Positions 1 through 8,541 of a stretch of DNA of 27,296 bases are shown here, piece after piece (position 1 is the stretch's first letter; every line of letters starts with the position of its first letter). Under the pieces are notes generated by a model, which was not told where the DNA came from, ran no database searches, and saw only the letters and a list, made by a program, of their open reading frames with translations. The stretch comes from JBEGQX01 sp041180805 (GTDB lineage Bacteria > Planctomycetota > Planctomycetia > Gemmatales > Gemmataceae). Position numbers and translations under genes: made by a program. The stretch spans positions 1 through 27,296 of the forward strand of contig JBEGQX010000352.1 of the NCBI GenBank assembly GCA_041180805.1, written 5' to 3'.

Positions 1-711
1 TTTTACGATGGTTCCGAGAAAGTTCTTGCCTGCCATTACTATGCCTGCCATCCGATGAGCCATTATGGTCAGGGACATGTAAGCAGTGATTATCCGGGTC
101 TCGCCCGTAAGCAGCGCCAGAAGGATGAACCTGGTTGCACGCACATTTACTTCACGGGCGCCGCAGGCAACATAGGCGCTGGTAAGTACAACGATGGCAG
201 TCCGAAAGCCCGCGTGGAACTTACCGAAAGAATCTACAATGCCATGGTTGCCTCTGAAAAGAACCTGAAACCCAAGCCCATCACAAGTGCCACATGGAAG
301 ACGTTTGACCTGGTCCCGCAGGTGAACCCCGCTTTTACCCGCGATGGAGAAAAGGCCCTTGTGGAAAACAAGAAGAATCAGGCTGCAAACCGCATCCGCC
401 CTGCCATGAGGCTGGCATTCATGGATCGCATAGGCAATCGTACACCCATAGTGTTGAGTGCCCTGCACTTGAATGATGTTTCCATGATTCACCTGCCGGC
501 GGAATCCTTTGTGGAATACCAGTTGCGTGCGCAGCAGGTCGGTAAAGGTCGCTTTGTGGCTACCGCGGCTTATGGTGATGGCGGCCCATGGTACATTCCG
601 GTGAAAGAAGAATTCCCCAAGGGTGGCTATGAGGTAAGCGTTGCCAACTGTGCCGTGGAAATGGATGACCAACTTTCCGAGGGCATCCGGGAAATACTTA
701 AGGTTGGCTAG
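1..711 (+). CDS. Neutral/alkaline ceramidase-like protein, C-terminal part (5' end outside window)
   Basis: The frame is open from the first base, so this is the 3' part of a longer gene; an internal ATG at 55 is not the real start. The visible 236 residues contain YACHPMSHYG (His of the metal-binding region), a Gly-rich block YFTGAAGNIGAG and, near the end, a GDGGPWYIPVKEEFPKGGYE segment. Together these match the layout of the neutral/alkaline non-lysosomal ceramidase-like family that is abundant in planctomycetes. A second member lies at 13218-14579. In characterised neutral ceramidases the nucleophilic Ser sits in a GDVSPN motif; the matching position here reads GNIGAG, so amide hydrolysis of ceramide cannot be assumed. 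Probably exported, since family members carry signal peptides, but the N-terminus is missing. It converges with the ridA-like gene, 40 bases away. Confidence 0.75.
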   Translation, partial: FYDGSEKVLACHYYACHPMSHYGQGHVSSDYPGLARKQRQKDEPGCTHIYFTGAAGNIGAGKYNDGSPKARVELTERIYNAMVASEKNLKPKPITSATWKTFDLVPQVNPAFTRDGEKALVENKKNQAANRIRPAMRLAFMDRIGNRTPIVLSALHLNDVSMIHLPAESFVEYQLRAQQVGKGRFVATAAYGDGGPWYIPVKEEFPKGGYEVSVANCAVEMDDQLSEGIREILKVG

Positions 712-743
712 ACAATCTTAAGACTTTCCATGAACCGATCTTT

Positions 744-761
744 TGGCAAAATCATTTGCCA
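744..761. terminator. Hairpin between convergent genes, possible bidirectional terminator
   Basis: TGGCAAA (744-750), loop ATCA, TTTGCCA (755-761) is a perfect 7-bp stem. It sits in the junction of two convergent genes and overlaps the last codon and stop of the RidA gene. There is no clear U-tract on either side, so it does not meet the full intrinsic-terminator pattern; its position is the main argument. Confidence 0.3.
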
Positions 762-1132
762 GAGTAAGCGGTGACATCAATCTCGTACTTTAGCGCGGTG
801 CCAAGCACGCCAACAATGGTGGTTCGCGCAGGGTAGGGCTCCTTGAAGAATTCCCGGTACAGGCGGTTGTATTCCGCCAGGTCTTCCTCGCTTGCAAGGT
901 AGGAACGCACCTGCACCACATGGCTTAGATCCAGCCCCGCGGCAGCCAGCACCAGCTTAATGTTCTCCAGCGATCTGCGAAACTCGCCTTCAAAGGTATC
1001 CACCACGATTTTGCCGGAACTGTCCACCGAAGCCTGACCAGAAACGAAGACAAAGTCGCCCGCCTTGATGGCAGGGCTGAATGGAAGATGGCTAACCGGG
1101 GTATCTTTCCTGCGAATCACTTCAAAAGGCAT
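752..1132 (-). CDS. RidA family enamine/imine deaminase
   Basis: 126 residues, the usual size for the RidA/YjgF/UK114 family. Known members hydrolyse reactive enamines such as 2-aminoacrylate released by PLP enzymes, in the cytoplasm and usually as trimers with active sites between subunits. Visible support: VFVSGQASVD near residues 28-37, the conserved Arg of YPARTTI (R103) that binds the substrate carboxylate, and the Glu of KYEIDV (E117). The start at 1132 follows a GAGAG-type ribosome site. It is the last gene of the M81 - threonine-synthase-like - RidA operon, 31 bases after the PLP gene. That fits a role in clearing enamine by-products of the PLP enzyme (inference). Some RidA relatives act in specific catabolic pathways instead, so the exact substrate is open. 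Confidence 0.88.
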   Translation of the reverse strand: MPFEVIRRKDTPVSHLPFSPAIKAGDFVFVSGQASVDSSGKIVVDTFEGEFRRSLENIKLVLAAAGLDLSHVVQVRSYLASEEDLAEYNRLYREFFKEPYPARTTIVGVLGTALKYEIDVTAYSGK

Positions 1133-1163
1133 TCCAGTCTCTCTTTCAAGTTTGTTTCAAAAT

Positions 1164-2264
1164 CTATTTCAATCTTTTTTCCAAGTCGGCAAGGTCGATC
1201 ATGGGCGCGGAAACATTCGCCACCATGGCATCCAGTGAATTCGGATCCTTGAAGGCATGGCCTGTGATGGGGCAAAGCACATTCGCGTTCGAATCCAACA
1301 AGCCTTCCCTGGCGGCTTGAAGTGCCCCTGCCACCGCGGTGGAAGCCGCGGGCTCCGCGAAAATACCCTCCTCCAGGGCCAGTCTCCTTTGTACCTCAAA
1401 AACCAACTCATCACTTACCAGATGCCCGGTGCCGCCATTGCGTTTGCAGGCAGCGATCACTTCATTGCCATCAATCACCATGGGCACCTGCAACCCACTG
1501 ATTTTAGAGGTGCATTCAATGGTCTGTCCCTGGGGTGATCCAGCTCTTAGAGGTCCTGAAATGGTGTTGTTGCCCTCGGGTTGTACAACCTCCACGCGGG
1601 GTAGTTTGGTGATTTTCCCTTCGGCTTGAATTTGTTCAAAGCCCTGTGCCACTGCCAGCGCCAATCCGCCGCCGCCAGCCATGCAAAAGACATGATCCCA
1701 ATGGCCAACACCCAACTCGGAAGCCTGTGCAAAAAGTTCATGGCTGATGGTGCGCACCCCGGTCATGCCAACCGGACTGTGGGCAAAGGCACTGATCTGC
1801 ATTTGGGCCTGTGGTCGCTTGCTAAGTTCCTGCAGGCATTCGACCACTCTTTTGGAAATGGCACTGTCCAGCCCGAAACCACGAATGCGAAAAAGTTTTG
1901 CACCATAGGCAAGCATTTGTTTCAGCTTGCCCTCGGGTGCTTTCTCCACAATGGCGATTTCACAAGTGATACCTGCCAGCGCGCTGTATGCCGCAAGGGA
2001 AGCACCGGTGTTGCCGCTGGAGGTGGCGATGACATGGGTTTTGCCGTTGGCCACCATATCCGAGATGGCAGCGCATGCAAAACGATCCTTGTAGGAACCC
2101 GTGGGGTTGGCTGTTTCCAATTTAAAAAACAGGTTCTTAAGCCCCGCTGCGGGACCAAACCTTCGGGAACGAATCACCGGGGTGTTGCCTTCGCCTAGCG
2201 TCTGCCTGGCATGCTCAGGAACGGTATCAAGGTATTGTGCAAAACGCCAGAGACCCTGCTTCAT
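1164..2264 (-). CDS. thrC: Threonine synthase-like PLP-dependent enzyme
   Basis: 366 residues of the fold-type II PLP family. NPTGSYKDRFA (residues 53-63) carries the Schiff-base lysine K59, and TSSGNTGASLAAYSA is the phosphate/substrate loop; both are typical of threonine synthase, which converts O-phosphohomoserine to threonine in the cytoplasm. A C-terminal EPAASTAVAGAL segment also fits. The length matches the short, ThrC2-like form. The ATG at 2264 overlaps the stop of the M81 gene in a 4-base ATGA, so translation is probably coupled. This unusual coupling to a metallopeptidase and a RidA gene raises the possibility that it is a paralogue acting on another amino acid rather than the housekeeping enzyme; checking for a second thrC in the genome would decide. 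Confidence is high for the family, moderate for the exact reaction. Confidence 0.82.
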   Translation of the reverse strand: MKQGLWRFAQYLDTVPEHARQTLGEGNTPVIRSRRFGPAAGLKNLFFKLETANPTGSYKDRFACAAISDMVANGKTHVIATSSGNTGASLAAYSALAGITCEIAIVEKAPEGKLKQMLAYGAKLFRIRGFGLDSAISKRVVECLQELSKRPQAQMQISAFAHSPVGMTGVRTISHELFAQASELGVGHWDHVFCMAGGGGLALAVAQGFEQIQAEGKITKLPRVEVVQPEGNNTISGPLRAGSPQGQTIECTSKISGLQVPMVIDGNEVIAACKRNGGTGHLVSDELVFEVQRRLALEEGIFAEPAASTAVAGALQAAREGLLDSNANVLCPITGHAFKDPNSLDAMVANVSAPMIDLADLEKRLK

Positions 2265-3754
2265 GGTTTTACTCCCAAGAGCGCGTTTTTCTCAAAAGGA
2301 AACATCGGCTTGCGGCGATTCTTGTAGGGCAGCATCGTCATGTCTGCAACAGTAACCCCCATAGTATTCACCCGAATCATGCTGGGGCACACGGGCGCGT
2401 AAGCGGCAATGGGTGCGTTAACCCCCTTGGCGACAAGCACCGCAAAAGCCTTCGGATCCAGTCCAAATGCGGTCAACTGCCGAAGGCTGAAAGGGGGTAC
2501 TCTGCGCGAGGTAATCATTATTGTTAGAATGCCATCTTCGGTTCGCAAAATGGCTGTCTGTCCCTGGTCGAAATGAGTGAAGCCACCGTGGCGCACCTGA
2601 TCCTCGGAAAACTTCCCATCCCCCACCCAAAGGACCTGAAAGCGGTTGCAAACTGGCTGGCCATGCAACTGGTCAGTTTTTCCCCCCACTTGAAAACTAT
2701 CCGCCTTGCCAACCCCTGCATTCCTGGCCTTTAACACACTTTGGGGATCGTAAATACAGACGAAAGAGGGCCCGACCTTTTGATCCAATAATTGATGCGC
2801 CAGCAAGGTGCCATCTGCCGGGGAACCACCACCGACATTATCCCCCATGTCTAAAAGACAAACAGGCTTGGCAAGAGAGTTGGCCCTTTTGACCGCTTCG
2901 TTTACCGAGATAAAATCACCTGCCAGGGATTCCCGGCTGTTCCAAATGACTTCCCCCAACTCGTGGGCAATTTTCCGTGCCAATGCTGGTTGATTGTTGG
3001 TGACCACCAAAACCGAAGATCCCATCTCTGCGACATCCGCATATGGGAAGCCCAGCATCAGGCTTGCAGCCAGAACCTCGGGTTGTTTTCGAACTTGTTC
3101 AAACTCTTGCAGAAGATCCAGCAGGGGCTGTTCACTGGTGCATTGCCTTTCAATGTTTATGGCCATGGGAAGCATGCACATGCTTTGGGTGGGTTGCACC
3201 TCGCCCCTTATGGTTCTGGCAATCAGTTTTGCGGCTTGCTCGCCGCGTGACTGGTGGTCCATATGCGGGTTGGTTTGGTAACTGATCAAAGCGTGGGTTG
3301 CCTGTACCATGGCCTCGGAAAGATTTCCATGAGGGTCCAGTGTTCCAATGATTGGCATCCGGGGTCCGACATGATCCCTAAGTACCCTCAACCAATACCC
3401 ATCCGCATCCGGATGATTTTCAGCCACAGTCGCACCATGCGGCGCGACCAATATGCCATCCAGCTTGCCAGCATTTTTCAGCTCTGCCAGCATGGTCTGT
3501 ACCAGAGTATCGAAGGCGGTTGCATCAATGGTGCCAAATGGGTATGCCCGGGCGGCAAAAATAGGTACCGCCTCCACGCCTTCCGTTTTCAGGCCATCAA
3601 AAAAGCCCCGTACCTCGTGATGTGCATTGGCAAAGTGATGGCGTACAGCTTCACCCGTGAGAAGAATATCCTGCTGAAAATGTTCAACGGTGGTCTTTCC
3701 CGGCAGGAAAGTGTTCGATTCTTGAATAAGCGCGATGATGCCAACTCTGGCCAT
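2261..3754 (-). CDS. M81 family metallopeptidase (MlrC-like)
   Basis: 497 residues from the chosen ATG. The family is named after microcystinase C (MlrC), a zinc enzyme that cleaves the linear peptide left by microcystin breakdown; most members have unknown substrates. Visible family blocks are MARVGIIALIQESNTF at the N-terminus, VAPHGAT (103-109), TLDPHGNLS (138-146), NPHMDHQSRGE (162-172) and LDMGDNVGGGSPADGT in the C-terminal domain. An upstream in-frame ATG at 3883 would add 43 unrelated residues and overlap the divergent RraA gene, so 3754 is preferred because family similarity starts there. No signal peptide is seen, so it is probably cytoplasmic. It is first in an operon with the threonine-synthase-like and RidA genes. 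The Shine-Dalgarno site is weak. Confidence 0.86.
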   Translation of the reverse strand: MARVGIIALIQESNTFLPGKTTVEHFQQDILLTGEAVRHHFANAHHEVRGFFDGLKTEGVEAVPIFAARAYPFGTIDATAFDTLVQTMLAELKNAGKLDGILVAPHGATVAENHPDADGYWLRVLRDHVGPRMPIIGTLDPHGNLSEAMVQATHALISYQTNPHMDHQSRGEQAAKLIARTIRGEVQPTQSMCMLPMAINIERQCTSEQPLLDLLQEFEQVRKQPEVLAASLMLGFPYADVAEMGSSVLVVTNNQPALARKIAHELGEVIWNSRESLAGDFISVNEAVKRANSLAKPVCLLDMGDNVGGGSPADGTLLAHQLLDQKVGPSFVCIYDPQSVLKARNAGVGKADSFQVGGKTDQLHGQPVCNRFQVLWVGDGKFSEDQVRHGGFTHFDQGQTAILRTEDGILTIMITSRRVPPFSLRQLTAFGLDPKAFAVLVAKGVNAPIAAYAPVCPSMIRVNTMGVTVADMTMLPYKNRRKPMFPFEKNALLGVKP

Positions 3755-3848
3755 TGGAATAATCCGGGTGGGTAAAATTGGACGGCGTGGCCGACCTTGG
3801 GTTAAAGTATAAACCATCATTCCGAAAACACACCGAGGAATTTTTTCC
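3755..3848. promoter_or_regulatory. Divergent promoter region between M81 and RraA operons
   Basis: This 94-bp gap separates two operons pointing away from each other, so it should hold promoters for both. A TATACT-like -10 on the minus strand and an overlapping TATAAA on the plus strand fall near 3805-3815, but neither has a convincing -35 at the right distance. A GAGGAA ribosome site at 3835-3840 lies 8 bases before the RraA ATG. No clear operator palindrome was found. Confidence 0.4.
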
Positions 3849-4514
3849 ATGACCACCACACCCAAGGAAATCACCATCTCCATGATGCGAGAGCATCTTT
3901 ACAGCGCGGTGGTCAGCGATGCGTTGGATGGGTTGGGCTTCAAGCATCAGTCGCCCCGTTTGCAACTAAAGTCATTCACAAAACCCGGGCTGTTGGTTGG
4001 AAGGTGTAAGACAACCCTGTGGGTGGACATGGCCCATGTGGACCCCAAACCCTACGACTTGGAACTGAAAGCGGTGGATGCCTGCAAACCGGACGATGTG
4101 CTGATAGCGGCAGCCCATGGGTCGATGCTGTCTGGCATCTGGGGTGAACTGCTTACCACCGCCGCCAAAAACCGTGGCTGCGTGGGTGCGGTGATTGATG
4201 GTGCCATTCGTGATGTGGAAAAGATTCGCGGCATGAATTTCAGCGTGTTTGCGATAGGCACCTGCGTGTACGACAGCCTAAATCGCCAGCGAGTGGTGGA
4301 TGTGGATGTGCCTGTGGAACTGGATGGCGTGGTCTTCGCGCCTGAAAGTCTGGTCTTTGCGGATGAGGATGGCGTGGTGGTGGTTCCACGCGAGGTGGAA
4401 ACTGAGACAATCCGCAAGGCATGGGAAAAAGTCCATGCCGAGAATGTGGTTCGTGATGCCATCCGCGCCGGTATGAAAGCAACCGAGGCATTCCAGAAGT
4501 ATGGCGTGCTGTAA
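3849..4514 (+). CDS. RraA family protein (aldolase/regulator-like fold)
   Basis: 221 residues. The family includes RraA, an RNase E inhibitor, and divalent-metal class II aldolases such as 4-hydroxy-4-methyl-2-oxoglutarate/4-carboxy-4-hydroxy-2-oxoadipate aldolase. Support: SAVVSDALDGLG near the start, the active-site stretch GELLTTAAKNRGCVGAVIDG, then IRDVEKIR containing the Arg-Asp pair used by the aldolases, and the C-terminal VFADEDGVVVVPRE block. The retained aldolase-type residues and the metabolic neighbours favour an enzyme over an RNase regulator (inference). The start follows GAGGAA with good spacing. It begins a plus-strand operon with the SnoaL-like and SASA genes and is divergent from the M81 operon. 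Cytoplasmic. Confidence 0.84.
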   Translation: MTTTPKEITISMMREHLYSAVVSDALDGLGFKHQSPRLQLKSFTKPGLLVGRCKTTLWVDMAHVDPKPYDLELKAVDACKPDDVLIAAAHGSMLSGIWGELLTTAAKNRGCVGAVIDGAIRDVEKIRGMNFSVFAIGTCVYDSLNRQRVVDVDVPVELDGVVFAPESLVFADEDGVVVVPREVETETIRKAWEKVHAENVVRDAIRAGMKATEAFQKYGVL

Positions 4515-4563
4515 TGGCAAACTTGCTGCTTATCACCCAACATCTTCAAAAGGATCTTCACCC

Positions 4564-5118
4564 ATGAAATCGGAATACTCACCAGAGGATCAAAGGCTGA
4601 TTGATATCTGGGAAAACCACATACGCTGCGAGTTCTCAGAGCGGGATGCCGCTGCCACCGTGGCAACAATGTCTGATGACAATTATGTCAACCATGTTCC
4701 GGTAATGACCGGAGGGCGGGGTCGAGCCGAGATGCTGACTTTTTACGGCCAGCACTTCATTCCCAAAATGCCGGCCGACACCAAGCTGACACCTGTATGC
4801 CGTACCGTGGGTCAGAATCGCGTGATCGATGAGATGATCTTTGCTTTCACCCACGACATCGTGATGGACTGGATGCTACCGGGTGTTCCACCAACGGGCA
4901 GGCGGGTCGAGGTTCCATTGGTGGTTGTGGTGCAGTTGCGAGGTGATCAGGTGGTTTGTGAACGAATCTACTGGGATCAGGCATCAGTGCTTGTTCAAAT
5001 AGGTTTGATTGAAGCGGGTCGCTTGCCGGTTGCCGGGGTGGAAACAGCGCAAAAAGTTCTGGATCCAAAGCTGCCTTCGAATGAATTGATCCATAGACGG
5101 CACTTTTCCAAGGAGTAA
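4564..5118 (+). CDS. SnoaL/NTF2-like domain protein
   Basis: 184 residues from the ATG at 4564, which follows an AAAGGA ribosome site; the open frame reaches back to 4501 but overlaps the RraA gene and has no better start. The protein looks like one NTF2-like cone: an N-terminal helix (LIDIWENHIRCEFSERDAAAT), NYVNHVPVMTGGRGRAEM, then strands with GRRVEVPLVVVVQLRGDQV and ERIYWDQASVL. This resembles SnoaL-like polyketide cyclase/ester cyclase relatives, a family with many unassigned small-molecule enzymes. No signal peptide. It lies 49 bases after the RraA gene and just before the esterase gene; its reaction cannot be assigned. Confidence 0.75.
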   Translation: MKSEYSPEDQRLIDIWENHIRCEFSERDAAATVATMSDDNYVNHVPVMTGGRGRAEMLTFYGQHFIPKMPADTKLTPVCRTVGQNRVIDEMIFAFTHDIVMDWMLPGVPPTGRRVEVPLVVVVQLRGDQVVCERIYWDQASVLVQIGLIEAGRLPVAGVETAQKVLDPKLPSNELIHRRHFSKE

Positions 5119-5124
5119 CCTTCC

Positions 5125-5937
5125 ATGAAGACCATGCTTAAAGTACTGATGGCGGTGTTGTACTTTGCCATGCCCTGGGTTCAGGCAGCAGAGCCACCAG
5201 TAGCAACATCCAAGGAGAATTTTCACCTTTACCTTCTGGTTGGCCAATCGAACATGGCTGGCAGGGGGGTGGTGGAAGACCAAGATAAGAAAATGAACCC
5301 CAAAGTTTTCATGTTGAACAAAAGCCAGAAGTGGGTGCCCGCAGTAGACCCCATGCACTTTGACAAGTCGAGTGCCGGGGTCGGTTTGGGTAAAACCTTC
5401 GGCAATCTCATTTCAGAGGCCAATCCCGATATTGTGGTTGGATTGATTCCCTGCGCGGTGGGAGGTTCTCCGATAGACAGTTGGAGGCCCGGTCAGTTTT
5501 ATGAACCAACCAAAAGTCACCCCTGGGATGATGCCATCCAGCGCTCCAAAGTTGCCCTGAAGGATGGAACGCTAAAGGGTATCCTCTGGCATCAAGGAGA
5601 ATCGGATGCCAACGAAAAGCTTGCTGCAAGCTACGAAGGTAAACTTCATGATTTGATTGACCGATTTCGCAAGGAGCTAAACGCACCTCAGGTTCCATTT
5701 ATTGCCGGACAGATTGGGAAATTCCCGGACCAACCGTGGGCCAAATGGCAGGAGGTGGTAAACAAGGCTCACATGGATTTGCCACAAAAAGTAAAGCTGG
5801 TCGGGTTCGTAAATGCCGATGGATTGAAGCACAAGGGCGATAAAGTACACTTCGATTCGGAATCCTACCGCGAATTGGGCAGGAGGTATGCCAAGGCTTA
5901 TTTTGAATTAACAGGAAAAGCGCAAACCGAAAAGTAA
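5125..5937 (+). CDS. Secreted sialate O-acetylesterase-type (SASA/DUF303) esterase
   Basis: 270 residues with a signal peptide (MKTMLKVLMAVLYFAMPWVQAA). The SASA/carbohydrate-esterase 6-like family uses an SGNH-type fold to remove acetyl groups from sugars. Visible blocks: LLVGQSNMAGRG with the nucleophile S42, PCAVGGSPIDSW for the oxyanion Gly, GILWHQGESDANE (block around residues 152-164), and a C-terminal D232-H242 pair in ADGLKHKGDKVHFD. The ribosome site AAGGAG (5110-5115) touches the previous stop, so it is co-transcribed with the SnoaL-like gene. It probably acts outside the cytoplasm on acetylated polysaccharides, consistent with the polysaccharide-degrading habit of many planctomycetes; the natural substrate is not evident. 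Confidence 0.87.
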   Translation: MKTMLKVLMAVLYFAMPWVQAAEPPVATSKENFHLYLLVGQSNMAGRGVVEDQDKKMNPKVFMLNKSQKWVPAVDPMHFDKSSAGVGLGKTFGNLISEANPDIVVGLIPCAVGGSPIDSWRPGQFYEPTKSHPWDDAIQRSKVALKDGTLKGILWHQGESDANEKLAASYEGKLHDLIDRFRKELNAPQVPFIAGQIGKFPDQPWAKWQEVVNKAHMDLPQKVKLVGFVNADGLKHKGDKVHFDSESYRELGRRYAKAYFELTGKAQTEK

Positions 5938-6070
5938 AACTGACTGTAATTACGGCTGTTTTCATGATGAAACATCTGGCCCATGCCATGGAATGATGGT
6001 ACATTTTAGAGATTGAAGTATCTCGTACCTGCCGAGCAAAACCCACAAACAGTCCAACCGGCTGTCCATA

Positions 6071-8500
6071 ATGGCAAGGGCTGCGATGTCCTGCGCAAGT
6101 TCAATAATCTGGATGGTTACCATGCTTGCTCCGATGCAGGCGAGCGCTGCCAATCCGGATATTTGGCAGGTTCTTCCCAAGGCAATTATCTTGGATGGGC
6201 CTGAAGCTACCCGACAAATCACCGTCCGGCAAAAATCATCGGATGGCTTGATGATGGACTGGACCCATCAAGCAAAGTATCTGGTCCAAAATCCCGGAAT
6301 CGCCCGAATCGATGAAACCGGCATGGTTCAACCTGTCGCAGAAGGCAAAACCATGGTTGTGGTTTCCTTTCGGGACAGGCGGTTTGAAATTCCCCTCGAA
6401 GTGAGGGGGTTTCTAAATCCTACTCCCGTTTCGTTTGAACACCAGATCATGCCCTTGTTGACAAAAGCAGGATGCAACTCGGGTGGGTGTCATGGCAAGG
6501 CGGAAGGTCAAAATGGTTTCAAACTAAGCGTGTTTGGGTTTGATCCCATGGCGGATTACATTGCGCTGGTTTCCGAAAGCCGTGGCAGACGAGTCATGCC
6601 GGAAGCACCTGAAAAAAGTCTTCTGGTAACCAAGGCAACCGGTCAGGTTCCCCATGGCGGCGGGCGCAAGTTACAAGAGGGAACAATTCCCTACAAGGCT
6701 TTGGTGCGCTGGATTGCAGAGGGAGCGCAATTTGGAACCACTGGTTTTGAAACTATGGATCACTTGGAAATGATTCCCGCCGAGCAGGTTCTAGGGTTGG
6801 AAGGCAACCTGCAGTTACAGGCGATAGCGGTCGATGCAAAAGGAAATCGCCGGTGTGTTACGGCGGAAGCGGAATTTGAATCCAACATGTCTACCATTGC
6901 AGGCGTGGATCGTAAAGGCTGGGTGCAGGCTTCCAGCATTCCCGGAGAAGCTGCTGTTCTGGCGCGTTACCTTGGTCATGTCACGGTTTGCAGAATCACA
7001 ATCCCTCGCAAGGGAACATCGTTCCAAAGGCCGAAGGAATTCAACCTCATAGACCGCCATGTGTTCGATAAGTTGCAAAAGCTTGGTATTCCACCCAGTG
7101 AACTAGCCAGTGATTCCATGTTCCTAAGGCGAGTTTATTTAGACATGATTGGCACCCTGCCTACGGCGGCCGAGGCGAAAAACTTCTTGCAGGATACATC
7201 CTCAACCAAAAGAAGTGCACTGGTGGATGCGCTTTTGAAACGACCAGAATACTCTGATTACTGGGCGATGCAGTGGGCGGATCTGCTGCGCATAGATCGT
7301 GATGTGCTGAATGTGCAGGGCTCGGTTGCCATGACGCGCTGGCTGAAAAAGCAGTTTCAGGAAAATCGGCCCTACGATGCCTTTGTAAGGGATGTTCTTA
7401 CGGCTCACGGAAGTGTGGGTGCTGAAAGCCCCGCTGGTTTTTACAAAGTGGTCACCAAGCCCGATGTCATGGCCAGGTCGATCAGCCAATTGTTCCTGGG
7501 TGTGCGGATTGAATGTGCCGAATGCCATCATCATCCTTCTGACCGGTGGGGCCAGGAGGATTATTATGGCCTTGCAGGCTTCTTCACCGGGGTTGGCAAA
7601 AAGGCTGGCTCCTCGGGCGAAGCCATCATATTTACCTCGGGTGGTGATGCGAAGCAACCCGCAGGTGGCAAGGTGATACCCACGCATGCACTGGGTGCGC
7701 AACACGCCAGAATCGGTGACCAGGAAGACCGCAGAAAACATCTTGCAGACTGGATGACAAGCCCTTCCAACCCATGGTTTTCCCGGGCGATTGTGAACCG
7801 GGTCTGGGCGCATTACTTCGGCCATGGCATCGTGGACCCCATTGATGATTTGCGTGTTACGAACCCGGCTTCCAATGAACCTCTGCTGGCAGACCTGAGC
7901 AAGTTTTTCATAGAAAGCAAATATGACCTTCAAGCTTTAACCAGGCTCATACTCAACTCGCGCACCTACCAGATGTCGGGTTCCAATCCGGAAAACCGCA
8001 GCGATAGCCAGAATTTCTCGCATTCTCAATCCCGTGCCATGCCAGCGGAAGTGCTGCTGGATGCCATTTGTCAGGTGACCGGTGTTGCTGAGAAGTTTAA
8101 TGGCTGGCCCGAAGGCGCCCGCGCCATCCAGATGTGGGACAACCGAATGCCCTCTTACTTTCTCAAGATTTTCGGAAGACCGGTTAGAACCAGCGTGTGT
8201 GAGTGCGAACGCAGCAACGAACCCAGCATTGCCCAGGCACTGCATCTGATGAATTCCGCTGAGATCAGTTCGAAGATTCATTCCAGAAAAGGAACTGCAA
8301 GAAAGCTTGCCATGACCAATCTTTCCCCTGAAGCGATAATCGATGAGCTTTACCTTGGCTTGCTTTCAAGATTTCCCTCTGCTGATGAAAGAACCATCAT
8401 GATGGACCTCTTCAAGGCGGAAGGCCAGCAAAGACAGGGCGCGATTGAGGATGTGATGTGGACCTTGTTAAACACCAAGGAGTTCGTCTTCATTCGATAG
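6071..8500 (+). CDS. DUF1549/DUF1553 planctomycete cytochrome-like protein
   Basis: 809 residues. The N-terminus MARAAMSCASSIIWMVTMLAPMQASA looks like a signal peptide. Then come a bacterial Ig-like (Big2-type) segment (about 30-115, with GMVQPVAEGKTMVVVSF), a planctomycete cytochrome C-like region with CNSGGCH (C135, C140, H141; a CX4CH motif), DUF1549 (about 325-505) containing CAECHHHPSDRWGQEDYYG with a CXXCH (482-486), and DUF1553 (about 555-795, with NRVWAHYFGHGIVDP). The two motifs suggest covalent haem c and an extracytoplasmic redox role, but no member has a firmly known function. The start at 6071 has only a weak ribosome site; ATGs at 6086 and 6113 are alternatives. It heads a five-gene run of exported proteins and is followed 41 bases later by DUF1501, a constant pairing in this phylum. 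Confidence 0.9.
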   Translation: MARAAMSCASSIIWMVTMLAPMQASAANPDIWQVLPKAIILDGPEATRQITVRQKSSDGLMMDWTHQAKYLVQNPGIARIDETGMVQPVAEGKTMVVVSFRDRRFEIPLEVRGFLNPTPVSFEHQIMPLLTKAGCNSGGCHGKAEGQNGFKLSVFGFDPMADYIALVSESRGRRVMPEAPEKSLLVTKATGQVPHGGGRKLQEGTIPYKALVRWIAEGAQFGTTGFETMDHLEMIPAEQVLGLEGNLQLQAIAVDAKGNRRCVTAEAEFESNMSTIAGVDRKGWVQASSIPGEAAVLARYLGHVTVCRITIPRKGTSFQRPKEFNLIDRHVFDKLQKLGIPPSELASDSMFLRRVYLDMIGTLPTAAEAKNFLQDTSSTKRSALVDALLKRPEYSDYWAMQWADLLRIDRDVLNVQGSVAMTRWLKKQFQENRPYDAFVRDVLTAHGSVGAESPAGFYKVVTKPDVMARSISQLFLGVRIECAECHHHPSDRWGQEDYYGLAGFFTGVGKKAGSSGEAIIFTSGGDAKQPAGGKVIPTHALGAQHARIGDQEDRRKHLADWMTSPSNPWFSRAIVNRVWAHYFGHGIVDPIDDLRVTNPASNEPLLADLSKFFIESKYDLQALTRLILNSRTYQMSGSNPENRSDSQNFSHSQSRAMPAEVLLDAICQVTGVAEKFNGWPEGARAIQMWDNRMPSYFLKIFGRPVRTSVCECERSNEPSIAQALHLMNSAEISSKIHSRKGTARKLAMTNLSPEAIIDELYLGLLSRFPSADERTIMMDLFKAEGQQRQGAIEDVMWTLLNTKEFVFIR

Positions 8501-8541
8501 TATTCGGATCAAAACGAAAATCCTGAAAAGGGAGATTGCCA

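Noticed and set aside
1626..2198. 190-codon plus-strand frame
   Set aside because: Lies fully antisense to the threonine-synthase-like gene, has no ribosome site and no family-like motifs; a shadow frame.
5960..5972. Palindrome TTTCATGATGAAA before the DUF1549 gene
   Set aside because: Short, AT-rich and unique in what I examined; could be an operator but chance is equally likely.
7202..7933. 243-codon minus-strand frame
   Set aside because: Antisense to the DUF1549/DUF1553 gene, whose motifs are intact; no recognisable domain in the shadow.
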